A DNA stretch of 64,000 nt from the NCBI RefSeq assembly GCF_030408435.1, contig NZ_CP047046.1, positions 788,572-852,571 of the forward strand, in the 5' to 3' direction. Position numbers and translations under genes: made by a program. The notes beneath the pieces were generated by a model, which made no database searches, was not told the origin of the DNA, and was given only the letters and a program-made list of their open reading frames with translations. This document shows positions 9,001 to 18,398 of the stretch, piece by piece. Source of the stretch: Corynebacterium auriscanis (GTDB taxonomy: Bacteria > Actinomycetota > Actinomycetes > Mycobacteriales > Mycobacteriaceae). Position 1 is the first letter of the stretch; each line of letters begins with the position of its first letter.

Positions 9001-9046
9001 CCTCGCCTCGAGGCGAGGGCCACGTGATCTAAAGGTGGAAGCCACC
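9001..9046. repeat. Perfect 18-bp palindrome and adjacent hairpin
   Basis: CCTCGCCTCGAGGCGAGG at 9001-9018 is a perfect palindrome; GGTGG-aag-CCACC follows at 9034-9046. The pair lies 38 bp after the dehydrogenase stop and about 100 bp before csbD. It could end the dehydrogenase mRNA (no T-run) or be a protein-binding site. Confidence 0.6.
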
Positions 9047-9145
9047 CCACGGGGTCGCATCAACGCGTACAGTGGAAAACGTACGTTATATTCTCCGATC
9101 CAATACGCGATCGGCGAATCCTACACCGACGAAAGGAAGTTAACC

Positions 9146-9352
9146 ATGGGTGCAGACGAGCTGAAGAACAAGGCAGAGGGCCTGGCTGGTAAGGCCAAGG
9201 AGACCGCTGGCGATGCTACCGGCAACGAGAGCCTGAAGAACGAAGGCCGCGCAGATCAGACGCAGGCTTCCGTGAAGGAAAAGGCAAACGAGGTCAAGAA
9301 CAAGGCCGCGGATGCCATTAACAAGGTTATTGGCGACGCTGGCGATAAGTAA
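9146..9352 (+). CDS. CsbD-like stress protein
   Basis: A 68-residue, lysine- and alanine-rich hydrophilic protein with the CsbD family pattern (KNKAEGLAGKAKETAGDATGN and the later DQTQASVKEKANEVKNKAADA). CsbD proteins are induced by general stress; their biochemical role is unknown. ATG 9146 is preceded by gaaaggaagttaacc, a good ribosome site; the open frame further upstream is not needed. A strong terminator follows at 9384. Confidence 0.85.
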   Translation: MGADELKNKAEGLAGKAKETAGDATGNESLKNEGRADQTQASVKEKANEVKNKAADAINKVIGDAGDK

Positions 9353-9383
9353 ACCATCGCAGTCCTGCACCAATAGCAGGGCC

Positions 9384-9429
9384 AAGGCCCTATCTGGGAG
9401 GTGTGTTGCACTTCCTTGGATAGGGCCTT
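9384..9429 (+). terminator. Terminator after csbD-like gene
   Basis: AAGGCCCTATC (9384-9394) pairs perfectly with GATAGGGCCTT (9419-9429), an 11-bp stem with a 24-base loop and a TTT next to the stem. Confidence 0.75.
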
Positions 9430-9439
9430 TAGCTTGTTT

Positions 9440-9509
9440 GGCGCCGTTTTACTATTCGGCGGTGTTAGCTGCCCGGCGCCGTTTTACTATTCGGCGGTGT
9501 TAGCTGCCC
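9440..9509. repeat. Two identical 35-bp tandem repeats
   Basis: A 35-bp unit beginning ggcgccgttttactattcgg occurs exactly twice, at 9440-9474 and 9475-9509, followed by the first four bases of a third copy. It sits between the csbD terminator and the convergent aminotransferase gene. There are no spacers, so it is not a CRISPR array. Confidence 0.95.
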
Positions 9510-9563
9510 GGCGTGTTCTCATTACCCCGCCCGAAAACCCGTCCAGGAATTTCAGCGCGCAGG

Positions 9564-10994
9564 TTACGCCACCGCAGCAATAGCCTTATCCAATTGCTCC
9601 AGCGCAAACATCAGGTCGGCTTCGCTCGTCACCAAGGGTGGCGCAACGTGAATGCGGTGGCCGGAAACAACTGGCCAGATACCGGCCTGCTTTAGCGCAC
9701 CGCCGATCTTGCCCATGGTTGCACCATCCAAAGGGGTCTTCGCTTCCGCGTCCTGCACAAACTCCAACGCCCAGAAGAATCCCAAGCCACGAACGTTTCC
9801 AACAATTCCGTACCTCTCGCCGATCCGCTGCAACCCCGGGCCTAGAACTTCCTTGCCCAAGGTGGCAACGCGATCGAAGATTCCCTCTGCCTCGTATACC
9901 TCCAGCGCGGCAACACCTGGAGCCACTGCCAGTGGGTGACCGGAATACGTCAAACCACCGGGGTAGGGGCGCTCTTCGAAGGTCTTCTCCACGTCGGCCG
10001 TCATCATCACACCACCGAGGGGAACCATTCCGGCATTAACCCCTTTGGCGAAGGTCACCAGATCAGGCTGCAGGTCAGAACCGCCGTGCTCGTAAGCGAA
10101 CAGCTTTCCTGTGCGGCCGAATCCAACCATGACCTCGTCGGCGATCCACAACGCACCGTGGCGATCGCAGATTTCACGTATGCCCTCGAGGTAACCGGCT
10201 GGGGGAGCGATCACACCGCTGGAGCCGACCATCGACTCGATCAGTACGGCGGCGACATCGTCTTCGGCGATCAACGTTTGTTCTAAGTGCTCCAGCGCGC
10301 GCTCGCACTCTTGTTCTGGAGAGCTAGCGTAGAACGCACTGCGGTAATTGAATGGCCCCCAGAAGTGCCGGATGTCCCCATCGGTAGTGGGATTGCCGTG
10401 ACGGCGGGCCTCACCAGTGGCCATCATCGCTGAGCCCGTAGCGCCGTGGTAACTGCGGTAGGCCGTGAGGATCTTCGATTTTCCGGTACTGAGACGTGCC
10501 ATGCGGATAGCGTGCTCAACAGCATCCGCGCCACCGTTGGTGAAGAAGACATGACTGAACTCACCTTGTGCACGCGCAATGATGCCAGCGGCGAGCTCAC
10601 TGCGCTGGTCGTTGGCGAATGCCGGGTTGAGGTTGGAGATCCGTGCAGCTTGGCGTTGAATGGCCCGCACCAATGCCGGATGTCCGTGGCCCAGATTGGC
10701 GGAAACCAGCTGGGAGCCCAAATCCAGGTATCCCTTGCCTTCGTAATCGAAAACCCACGCACCGCTGGCTGCTGCCAATGGTTGCGGATCAATCTTTGCT
10801 TGCGCCGACCAGCTGTGGAAAACGTGGGCGCGGTCGTTGGTGCGGGTTTGTTTCTCTTCTAGCCGAGCTTTTTCTTCTTTGACGCCGACCAGTTCGCCTT
10901 TCGTGTTCACATAACTCTCGATGCGGCGAGGTCCGCCGTCCTGACCGAGAATGTCAATGGTGGGAATCGAAAACTCTTCTTCTGCCTGAGACAA
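9564..10994 (-). CDS. Class III (omega) PLP-dependent aminotransferase
   Basis: A 476-residue fold-type I PLP enzyme related to beta-alanine/taurine-pyruvate and similar aminotransferases, which move an amino group from an omega-amine to a keto acid. Visible features are the LDLGSQLVSANLGHGHP stretch, the DEVMVGFGRTGKLFA motif whose Asp contacts the PLP ring nitrogen, and FAKGVNAGM with the PLP lysine near residue 317. The exact amine donor cannot be read from the sequence. It lies 167 bp downstream of the ABC exporter on the same strand, so it may have its own promoter. ATG 10994 has ggaaagg about 10 bases upstream. Confidence 0.88.
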   Translation of the reverse strand: MSQAEEEFSIPTIDILGQDGGPRRIESYVNTKGELVGVKEEKARLEEKQTRTNDRAHVFHSWSAQAKIDPQPLAAASGAWVFDYEGKGYLDLGSQLVSANLGHGHPALVRAIQRQAARISNLNPAFANDQRSELAAGIIARAQGEFSHVFFTNGGADAVEHAIRMARLSTGKSKILTAYRSYHGATGSAMMATGEARRHGNPTTDGDIRHFWGPFNYRSAFYASSPEQECERALEHLEQTLIAEDDVAAVLIESMVGSSGVIAPPAGYLEGIREICDRHGALWIADEVMVGFGRTGKLFAYEHGGSDLQPDLVTFAKGVNAGMVPLGGVMMTADVEKTFEERPYPGGLTYSGHPLAVAPGVAALEVYEAEGIFDRVATLGKEVLGPGLQRIGERYGIVGNVRGLGFFWALEFVQDAEAKTPLDGATMGKIGGALKQAGIWPVVSGHRIHVAPPLVTSEADLMFALEQLDKAIAAVA

Positions 10995-11161
10995 CGCTTG
11001 GGCCTTTCCGTCAATGGGGTTTAGCTACTCAAAAGATGTATGCAAGCGCTTCGGGGTGCAAAACTTAAAAGCGCTGGTAGATACGCCCACTGTACGGCGA
11101 TATATTGGGATTTTCATCCCATAATGCAAGACGAAGTGAATCTGCCCCATTTTTGGCCGTT

Positions 11162-13093
11162 TTAGTGTTGCTCGATCAGTTTTTCTTCGTCTTCGTCTTC
11201 GTCCTCGCCCTCGGCGTGGTCGTAGAACCCGAAAGCTTTCAACCGCTTGCGATCTGCCGCCGAATTGGAGTTAGTCAATCGCAACAGTTCGGAGTAGATG
11301 CCACCCGAAACGGCCAATTCCGCGGGGGAACCACATTCATCCACGCGGCCGTTATCCAAGGTGATGATTTTATCTACGTCCGCGATCGTCGACAGTCGGT
11401 GGGCGATCACCAAAGTGGTGCGCCCCACCATCAGCTCATCTAGGCCGGCCTGGACTACGCGTTCGGCCTTGGTATCTAACGCTGAGGTGGCTTCGTCCAG
11501 AATGAGCACGGGAGCATCCTTGAGCATGGCCCGGGCCACCGCGATACGCTGCTTCTGGCCACCAGACAGGCGCAGGCCCCGCTCGCCAATCAGGGTGTCG
11601 TACCCATCGGTGAATCCCATGATGAAGTCATGGGCAAAGGCTCGCTTCGCGACATCCTCGATTTCTTCCTGGGTGGCCCCTGGCTTGGCATAGGCAATGT
11701 TCTCGCGGATCGTGCCGGAAAACAGCGCAGGTTCTTGGAAAACCACCCCCACGGAGCTGCGCAGTTCAGCGGCGGTAAGTTCCGTGACGTCGCGACCGCA
11801 CACTCGCAGGGTTCCCGAACTGGGCCGGTACAGACCCAGCAGTAGATTGACCAGTGTGGATTTTCCGCCACCGGATTCACCTACCAGAGCCATGGTTTCG
11901 TTTTCAGAAGCCGCAAACGACACATCGTGAATCACCGGTTCATTGGCGAGGTAGCCGAACGTGACGGCGTCGAATTCAATAACTGGCCCAGAAGAAGGAG
12001 CCTGCAGCTGGGGTACGGCGGCCGACTTAATATCACCCTCGTCCACCAACATCGGACCCCCGGGACGCGCGGCCTCCAAAAGAGGGCGAGTCGCTGAGGG
12101 CTCGTCCAGCTCCTCCATCACTTCGAAGTATTCGCGTGAACCTGCGGCTGCACGTTGCGCGGTATCCACCATCCAGCTCATCATGGAGGCTGGCTGGCGG
12201 GCCATAGTCACAAGCTGCAGCAGCAAAACCATGTCGCCGATGGAAAAATCTCCGTGGAGCGTGCGCCAAAACAGCGTGAGGTAGATGGCCGCGAAGATGA
12301 CGTTCATACCACCCATGCGCAGCACATCCATCCAGTGCCAGAAGCGGGACTGCACCTTGGTGAGCTTGATAGTTTCAGCAAAGTGACCTTGGAACAGGCG
12401 CAGTTCGCGAAGCTCGGTGACGAAAGACTTTACGACCTTAACTTGTCCGATGACTTCAGCGAAGCGACCTTGAGCGATATCGATGTGCTCATTTTTGTCC
12501 TTCTCCCACACAATCCACTTTCTAGACGTGAGCATGGTGAGGTAGAGATACAGCGGAAAGATAATCGCCAGCAGCAGAGCGAGTGGCCAATAGTAGATTG
12601 CGGTAATCACCAAGATCATGATCACCGTGATGAGCATGGAGAAAAAGTTGTTGGCGAAGGATTTGATGAAATCCGTCAACCCCAAGATCGAGCGGTCTAG
12701 ACGAGAAATGATGGTGCCGGTGACCTGCTTGTCGTAGTACGACTGCGGGAGGGCAAGCAGCTTGGCGAAATAGCGATTAGACAGGATTTGGCGCATCCGC
12801 ATACTCATCACATCGCCGTACCAACCGCCGATATTGCGAACGATCGTGCTGAGTAGTTCGGCACCCAGTAACGCCAGGGCTAGGTAAATCACCGTGCGGG
12901 AGGCATCGGATACGGCCTGGGGGTTTTCGCCACGGCTGTTGACGGCTGCCACGATTGCGTCTGTAGCTTCCTTGACGAGGAAAGGGGCAACCAAGGCTAG
13001 TATCGCGGTAGCCAAACTGGCGATCACCACGATGATGTAGAAGGGCCAGAGCTCACGGGTAGTGCGGAAGATCCGCGCGAAGGATGCAATCAC
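11162..13093 (-). CDS. ABC exporter half-transporter (fused membrane and ATPase domains)
   Basis: A 643-residue protein with a six-segment type IV membrane domain (residues ~15-310) and a C-terminal ATPase. Walker A is GESGGGKSTL (~404), the ABC signature LSGGQKQRIAVARAM (~511) and Walker B VLILDEATSALD (~527). Such half-transporters act as dimers exporting lipids, drugs or peptides; the cargo here is not predictable. The tail is highly acidic (GEDEDEDEEKL). The GTG start lies 10 bp after the MalY-like gene stop, indicating co-transcription. Confidence 0.93.
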   Translation of the reverse strand: MIASFARIFRTTRELWPFYIIVVIASLATAILALVAPFLVKEATDAIVAAVNSRGENPQAVSDASRTVIYLALALLGAELLSTIVRNIGGWYGDVMSMRMRQILSNRYFAKLLALPQSYYDKQVTGTIISRLDRSILGLTDFIKSFANNFFSMLITVIMILVITAIYYWPLALLLAIIFPLYLYLTMLTSRKWIVWEKDKNEHIDIAQGRFAEVIGQVKVVKSFVTELRELRLFQGHFAETIKLTKVQSRFWHWMDVLRMGGMNVIFAAIYLTLFWRTLHGDFSIGDMVLLLQLVTMARQPASMMSWMVDTAQRAAAGSREYFEVMEELDEPSATRPLLEAARPGGPMLVDEGDIKSAAVPQLQAPSSGPVIEFDAVTFGYLANEPVIHDVSFAASENETMALVGESGGGKSTLVNLLLGLYRPSSGTLRVCGRDVTELTAAELRSSVGVVFQEPALFSGTIRENIAYAKPGATQEEIEDVAKRAFAHDFIMGFTDGYDTLIGERGLRLSGGQKQRIAVARAMLKDAPVLILDEATSALDTKAERVVQAGLDELMVGRTTLVIAHRLSTIADVDKIITLDNGRVDECGSPAELAVSGGIYSELLRLTNSNSAADRKRLKAFGFYDHAEGEDEDEDEEKLIEQH

Positions 13094-13103
13094 CCAACCA
13101 ACG

Positions 13104-14315
13104 CTAGTCGGTGAATGAGACAGCCTCCAACCGGTCTAGAATTTCATTAAGAATAGCGCGTGACGTCGCAAAATTGATACGTACGTGCCCTTCGCCCTCG
13201 TCACCGAAACTGGTGCCTTCGCTGAAGGCCACACGCGCACGTTCCAGAATCTTGGCAGCCGGCTTTTCTGCCAGTCCGGGTACCCCGCGCAGATCTACCC
13301 ACAGCAGAAAGCTGGCTTCCGGCCGCTCGAACTGGGCGCCCGGCAGGGCCTGGGGAAGTCGCTGTTCCAGCAGATCGAGGTTCCCGGAGAGGTAAGCTAG
13401 CTCTTCATCCAGCCACTCTTGCCCTTGCACATATGCGGCCATCATGGATACTTGCCCCAAGGTAGAAGCCGCACCTGTGCGCAATGGATGCACCTTGTCC
13501 ATGACCGCGCGGTCTTCTGGATTGGTGAATACCATCTGCGCGCAGTGCAGCCCTGCGGTGTTCCACCCCTTCGACGTCGCTGTCACGGTGACAGTTACCT
13601 GCGCTGCCACATCGGAAATCGACGCGGTGGGGGTGTGCGTGGCGGGGGAATACACCACGGGCGCGTGGATCTCGTCGGAAATCAGGCGCACCCCGTGCCG
13701 ATCGGCTAACTCCACTAGCCGCTGCAGTTCCTCGGGACGGAATGCGCGCCCCAGCGGGTTGTAGGGGTTGCACACGATCATGGAACCGGCCTGCTCAAAG
13801 GCGCTATCTAGAGCGTCGTAATCAAAAGCCCACTCCTCAGAACCCGATCCGCCTGTACCAGATCCAGCCGTGCGCACCATCGGCACGAAGATCGCCGGGC
13901 GTTTGGTGGCACGTGGCACGTCGAAAAACGGGAAGTAACTGGGCGTGGTGATAACGATGGCGCTGTCGGCGGGCGTTAGTTCGTCAATGGCGACCGCCAC
14001 GCCCTTCACCACGTCCGGCACCAAGCGCACCCACTTCGGGTCCACATCCCACCCAAAACGCTCGCGCTGGAACTCTGCAAACGCGCGCTGCGGGGAGCCA
14101 TCTCGGCGCTCATACCCGAAGTACTCGTTATCCACGGCCTGTCTGATGGCATCGTGCACCACAGGGCAGGTGGCGAAATCGCTCTCGGCTACCCATGCGG
14201 GCAGGACGTCATCCGGGTAGACCGTCCACTTCATCGTCCCGCGACGTCGCAACGTGGTTTCGTCGGGAACGCACACCAGCTTGAGATCAGTTGAATCGGT
14301 CATGGTTCCCACCAT
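13104..14315 (-). CDS. MalY/PatB-type aminotransferase (cystathionine beta-lyase-like)
   Basis: A 403-residue class I/II PLP enzyme of the MalY/PatB group. In Corynebacterium this family includes AecD, a C-S beta-lyase acting on cystathionine and S-alkyl cysteines. The PLP lysine lies in TATSKGWNTAG near residue 248, with upstream CNPYNPLGRAF and ISDEIHAPVVY motifs typical of this group. The start is either ATG 14315 or ATG 14303; neither has a strong ribosome site. It lies 9 bp after the carboxylesterase gene and 10 bp before the ABC exporter. Confidence 0.88.
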   Translation of the reverse strand: MVGTMTDSTDLKLVCVPDETTLRRRGTMKWTVYPDDVLPAWVAESDFATCPVVHDAIRQAVDNEYFGYERRDGSPQRAFAEFQRERFGWDVDPKWVRLVPDVVKGVAVAIDELTPADSAIVITTPSYFPFFDVPRATKRPAIFVPMVRTAGSGTGGSGSEEWAFDYDALDSAFEQAGSMIVCNPYNPLGRAFRPEELQRLVELADRHGVRLISDEIHAPVVYSPATHTPTASISDVAAQVTVTVTATSKGWNTAGLHCAQMVFTNPEDRAVMDKVHPLRTGAASTLGQVSMMAAYVQGQEWLDEELAYLSGNLDLLEQRLPQALPGAQFERPEASFLLWVDLRGVPGLAEKPAAKILERARVAFSEGTSFGDEGEGHVRINFATSRAILNEILDRLEAVSFTD

Positions 14316-14324
14316 AGTGGACGG

Positions 14325-15836
14325 TTAATCGGCAAAGGGGAATAGCCGGCGCACCTCACGTAGCGGATCGCTGGCCACAGATTCGGAGCAATCGCTCATA
14401 TCGAACAACTTCGTCAGTCGCTCACCGTGGGGCTGGTAGCGGGGCCAATCGGGATCCTTGCCATGCGCGAAATCCACCACGATGTGATGGAAACGCGTTG
14501 CCAGTGGTTGCAGGCGCGCGGGCGCGTCTTTGCCACAGAAGCCTTCGACGGACTCGGGCTCGGTGGTGAGATCATCGAAAACCAACGGAAGGTCCCCACA
14601 GTGCTGCGCATCGGAATCCTTGCAGTGTTGCTCCGGAGAATGCTGGCTCGCCTCCCCACGCCCACTGTGGAATTCATATGCCCAGGTAGGCGCATCACCG
14701 CGCGCCTCCAATGCAGCGGACACAAAGCGGCGAATTGTTGAATCGCCCACCATGTGACCGATTGGCCGAAAGGGCTGCTCGCCGCGCTCGTAACGGTAGT
14801 AGGCCCGCTCATCGTGTGTCAGGGCTCGCCAATTTGTTTTCGACGCCACCCCGATCCCCAACCCCATAGTCTTAGCGGCAAGCACCGCTACTGCGCGGGC
14901 TACAAGGCGTTTGGCGGGGTTCTTGCTGGTGAAATACGGATCCCATTTCGTGGCAATCGGCGTACGTACGAACTCATCTCGCATGCTACCCATGATCATA
15001 GGTAGATCGCGCAGGGCCGTTGGGTCCCAGGGGAACGGTCCGACTGCACAATCCGACGGGTATTTGGCAGCGAAACTCTGATATGCAGATTTCACTTGTT
15101 GCCGGCTTAAGCTGCCGATGTGGTCCATGGTCAGCGGACCGCCGAGGACTTTGCGAGCCATATCCACGCGTTCCGGCCAGCCCGTGCGTGGCAACCCCAT
15201 AGATAGGCACACACCGCGGTGCACCAACCCCTGGCTGCGGGGATCCGAAAGCACCCAGTGCGTCAAGGCGCCACCGGCGGACTGACCCATGAGCGTGACG
15301 TTGCTCGGATCACCACCGAAACTGGCGATGTTGCGCTGCACCCACTGCAGCGCGCAAAAGATATCTTCCACACCCCGGTATATCGGTCGACGCTGAGATT
15401 GCGCCACATCTGGTTCGTCGGCAAGTGGCAAGAATCCCTCAAAACGCAGACGGTAGTTCACGGCCACATAAACACAGTTGTCCCTAGCAAAATTGCTGCC
15501 ACGGTACCACAGGGAATCAGCCTCACCCATCTCGTACCGACCACCATGGATAAACACGACGACGGGGCGCGCGGCGTCGGATAAACAAGCCCCAGCAGGA
15601 GAGGCAATGCTCAAAGTATGTCGCGAACCGCGACGGGAGCGATCGGCGATTAAAAGACCGTCAGGGTAAGGGGAGGGGGCAGTGGGAAGGGAGAACAGAT
15701 CCGCCGTATTGGCCAGATCATTGGCATAGGGGACAGCGGTCCAATGGTCGGCAACATCTCCTCGCCAGCCACGAACCGTTCCTTGTTCAGTGGCGATATC
15801 CAGCGGAGGGTGAGCTTGCGAGGTGGGTGCAGTCAT
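14325..15836 (-). CDS. Type B carboxylesterase
   Basis: A 503-residue alpha/beta hydrolase with the type B esterase layout: oxyanion-hole segment VVVFIHGGRYEMGEADS (residues ~92-108), then the nucleophile elbow GQSAGG with Ser186. No signal peptide is visible, so it is probably cytoplasmic. It would hydrolyse carboxylic esters of unknown identity. It is the first gene of the apparent esterase-lyase-exporter unit. ATG 15836 has no clear ribosome site and faces the M3 peptidase gene divergently across about 65 bp. Confidence 0.88.
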   Translation of the reverse strand: MTAPTSQAHPPLDIATEQGTVRGWRGDVADHWTAVPYANDLANTADLFSLPTAPSPYPDGLLIADRSRRGSRHTLSIASPAGACLSDAARPVVVFIHGGRYEMGEADSLWYRGSNFARDNCVYVAVNYRLRFEGFLPLADEPDVAQSQRRPIYRGVEDIFCALQWVQRNIASFGGDPSNVTLMGQSAGGALTHWVLSDPRSQGLVHRGVCLSMGLPRTGWPERVDMARKVLGGPLTMDHIGSLSRQQVKSAYQSFAAKYPSDCAVGPFPWDPTALRDLPMIMGSMRDEFVRTPIATKWDPYFTSKNPAKRLVARAVAVLAAKTMGLGIGVASKTNWRALTHDERAYYRYERGEQPFRPIGHMVGDSTIRRFVSAALEARGDAPTWAYEFHSGRGEASQHSPEQHCKDSDAQHCGDLPLVFDDLTTEPESVEGFCGKDAPARLQPLATRFHHIVVDFAHGKDPDWPRYQPHGERLTKLFDMSDCSESVASDPLREVRRLFPFAD

Positions 15837-15902
15837 GAAAACAGATGCTAATTGAGAGCTGGTGAACTCGTGTGTCGAACCAAATAATTAGAGTGGGTGG
15901 CT

Positions 15903-17987
15903 ATGAACTACTTCCTGCAACCTTCCGAATTGCCCTATGAGCTTCCTGACTTCGAAGCAGTGGATAAGGCGCTGGAAGACGGCTCGATAATCCCGGCTTT
16001 CCAGACCGCCATCGATGATCACGCGGCAGAGATCGCAGCGATCGCCAACAATCCCAGTCAGCCGACGTGGGAGAACACGTTCGAGGCACTCGAAGAATCC
16101 GGCGAGATGCTGGACCGAGTATTGGCAATTGTCTTTAACTATTCCGGCTCCATGGCCACCGACAAGATTCAAGACATCGAGGCCAAGATTTCCCCTGTAC
16201 TGGCAGCGCACACCAGCGACATGCTGCTGAACGAGAAACTGTGGAAGCGGATCCAGGCTATCCCGGCTGCACCCGAGGGTGGGGAAGAAGAAGCACTGCA
16301 AAAGTACTGGACGCGCCGATTCGTGCGCGGTGGGGCCAACTTGGATAAGGATCAGCGCGCCACGCTGTGTGAAATCGATGCACAATTGGCCGAACTGACG
16401 ACTGCTTTCGGCACTACCTTGCAACAAGCCACCGCCGATAACGCGGTTCTTTTCACCGATGCCGATCAGGTGGAAGGCCTGAGTGAGAGCGAAAAAGCCT
16501 ACTTTGCGCAGGCCGCGAAGGATGAAGGCAAGCAGGGATGGCTCATCCGGTTGGGATTGCCTTCCGTGCAGCCGATTCTGGAAAGTTTGACCAATCCCGA
16601 AGCACGAGCCCACATCCACGAGGCATCTCTGCACCGTGCCAAGGGCGCCACGCACAAGGCGTTGCTGCAGATCGCGCAATTGCGGGCGCGCCGGGCTAAC
16701 TTGCTGGGGTATGACACACACGCGGATTTCGTGGCGGAGGTGGAAACCGCAGGCAGTCGCCAGGCTGTGGAGGAACTGCTGAACCAGTTGACCCCGGCGG
16801 CCGTGGCCAACGCGTGGGGTGAGTACAAGCGGGCAGCGGATAAACGCGCGGTCTCCGAAGGCGCAGAAGGTACATTATCCAGCGCCGATTGGCCATATTG
16901 GGCAGGAAAGCTGCGCTCCGAAGAACTCAGCGTAGATGAAGCCGAGTTGAAGAAGTACTTCCCGCTGGATTCCGTGTTGGAGGCTGGGGCATTCTATGCA
17001 GCCGAACGCCTGTATGGCATCAAGGTCACCCGGCGCGAGGACCTCACGGGTTACCACCCGGATGTCAAGGTGTGGGAGGTGACCGAAGGGGATAGCGGCG
17101 AAGGCATCGGCTTGCTGCTCACCGATATGTACGCGCGCCCCACCAAACGCGGTGGCGCGTGGATGAGCAGCTTCGTGGACCAATCGAACCTCAAAGGCCA
17201 AGCCCCCGTTGTGGTCAATGTGATGAACATTGCGAAACCTGCGGCAGGTGAGCAGGCGCTGCTAACGATCGATGAGGTCATGACCGTGTTCCACGAGTTT
17301 GGGCATGGATTGCACGGTTTGCTCTCTGACGTGCGGTATCCCAGCTTGTCTGGCACCAGCGTGCCCCGCGACTTTGTAGAGTTCCCATCCCAGATCAACG
17401 AAAACTGGGCGCTGGAGCCGGAGATCCTGGCTAACTATGCGCGTCACGTGGATACAGGTGAACCACTGCCGGCAGAGCTGGTGCAGGCTGTTCGTGAGCA
17501 GTCGAAGTGGGGCCAGGGATTTGCCACTACCGAGTACCTCGCGGCGTGCTGGGTGGACTTGGCTTGGCATACACTTTCTTTTGACGACGCCCAACAGGTC
17601 ACCGATGTAGAGGATTTCGAGGCGTCCGCTTTGCAGCGGGCCGGGGTGGATATGGATGGCATGATCGCGCCGCGGTACCGTTCCGAGTACTTCAACCACA
17701 TTTTCGCGGGAGGGTACTCCGCGGGCTACTGGTCCTACCTGTGGGCCGAGGTGTTGGATGCAGATGGTTTCCAAGCGTTTGTCGATACCGGCGCGGCGCG
17801 TGGGGAATCGGTAGATGGGGACATTGACCCAGACGACGTGCGTGCAGCCGGAGATCGGTTCCGCCGAATGATCTTGTCCCGTGGTGCAACTATCGATTAC
17901 GAAGATGCGTTCTGGATGTTCCGCGGGCAGCAGAAGTCCGTGGAACCGCTGTTGCGCCGGCGTGGGTTGGATGGCGCCGTTCAATGA
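15903..17987 (+). CDS. M3-family zinc metallopeptidase (peptidyl-dipeptidase Dcp type)
   Basis: A ~694-residue oligopeptidase. The zinc-binding motif HEFGH is at residue ~464 inside TVFHEFGHGLHGLL, and the third-ligand region follows (PSQINENWALEPEIL). These cytosolic enzymes finish degradation of short peptides. ATG 15903 is preferred because agtgggtgg precedes it; an in-frame GTG at 15897 would add two residues. Its stop overlaps the next start (ATGA). Confidence 0.93.
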   Translation: MNYFLQPSELPYELPDFEAVDKALEDGSIIPAFQTAIDDHAAEIAAIANNPSQPTWENTFEALEESGEMLDRVLAIVFNYSGSMATDKIQDIEAKISPVLAAHTSDMLLNEKLWKRIQAIPAAPEGGEEEALQKYWTRRFVRGGANLDKDQRATLCEIDAQLAELTTAFGTTLQQATADNAVLFTDADQVEGLSESEKAYFAQAAKDEGKQGWLIRLGLPSVQPILESLTNPEARAHIHEASLHRAKGATHKALLQIAQLRARRANLLGYDTHADFVAEVETAGSRQAVEELLNQLTPAAVANAWGEYKRAADKRAVSEGAEGTLSSADWPYWAGKLRSEELSVDEAELKKYFPLDSVLEAGAFYAAERLYGIKVTRREDLTGYHPDVKVWEVTEGDSGEGIGLLLTDMYARPTKRGGAWMSSFVDQSNLKGQAPVVVNVMNIAKPAAGEQALLTIDEVMTVFHEFGHGLHGLLSDVRYPSLSGTSVPRDFVEFPSQINENWALEPEILANYARHVDTGEPLPAELVQAVREQSKWGQGFATTEYLAACWVDLAWHTLSFDDAQQVTDVEDFEASALQRAGVDMDGMIAPRYRSEYFNHIFAGGYSAGYWSYLWAEVLDADGFQAFVDTGAARGESVDGDIDPDDVRAAGDRFRRMILSRGATIDYEDAFWMFRGQQKSVEPLLRRRGLDGAVQ

Positions 17988-18211
17988 GTGCGCTGTGGGG
18001 ATGGCTGTTTAACGCGCCGGTCTGGATCCAAACTCCGCTGGTTGTTGTGTTCCTTTTGGCACTCTCCGCCGCATTGGCATTTCTTGTCCTGAAGCTGTTG
18101 GAGGTGGTGGTTCCTACCTCATCCGAAGAGCGTGACATGCTGGCACAGCCCGTGGAGGATCCGCAGACAGATGGGCATCGGGATTCCCCAAAGAATGTGG
18201 ACGCGGTTTAA
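17984..18211 (+). CDS. Small single-span membrane protein
   Basis: A 75-residue protein whose ATG overlaps the M3 peptidase stop, showing translational coupling. It has one hydrophobic segment (about residues 18-42, TPLVVVFLLALSAALAFLVL) and a charged C-terminus (SSEERDML...). No known domain is recognised. The coupling suggests a role near the peptidase or simple operon co-expression. Confidence 0.75.
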   Translation: MSALWGWLFNAPVWIQTPLVVVFLLALSAALAFLVLKLLEVVVPTSSEERDMLAQPVEDPQTDGHRDSPKNVDAV

Positions 18212-18286
18212 GCTGTCGATATATATGTTGTCGGAATTGATTGGTCGCCACGGGGTTGTTCCGGCGGGGACTGGAAGGAAGAGGCT

Positions 18287-18373
18287 GTGAAACACCATTC
18301 GAAGGTGAGGCAGGCCCTGATCCTGCTGCTCATTCTGATTCTTGTGGCATGGATGGCGGGGACGTTCTTCTAG
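18287..18373 (+). CDS. 28-residue hydrophobic micro-protein
   Basis: A GTG-initiated ORF (VKHHSKVRQ then a Leu/Ile-rich span to GTFF) preceded by ggaaggaagaggct, a strong ribosome site. The positively charged N-terminus followed by one hydrophobic helix fits a tail-in membrane micro-protein. It lies 75 bp after the 75-residue membrane protein and just before convergent malQ. No family is recognised. Confidence 0.55.
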   Translation: MKHHSKVRQALILLLILILVAWMAGTFF

Positions 18374-18398
18374 AACCTAGCCGCCCTGTGCTACTCAC

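Noticed and set aside
9440..9509. CRISPR array
   Set aside because: Units abut with no spacers, only two copies exist, and no cas genes are present.
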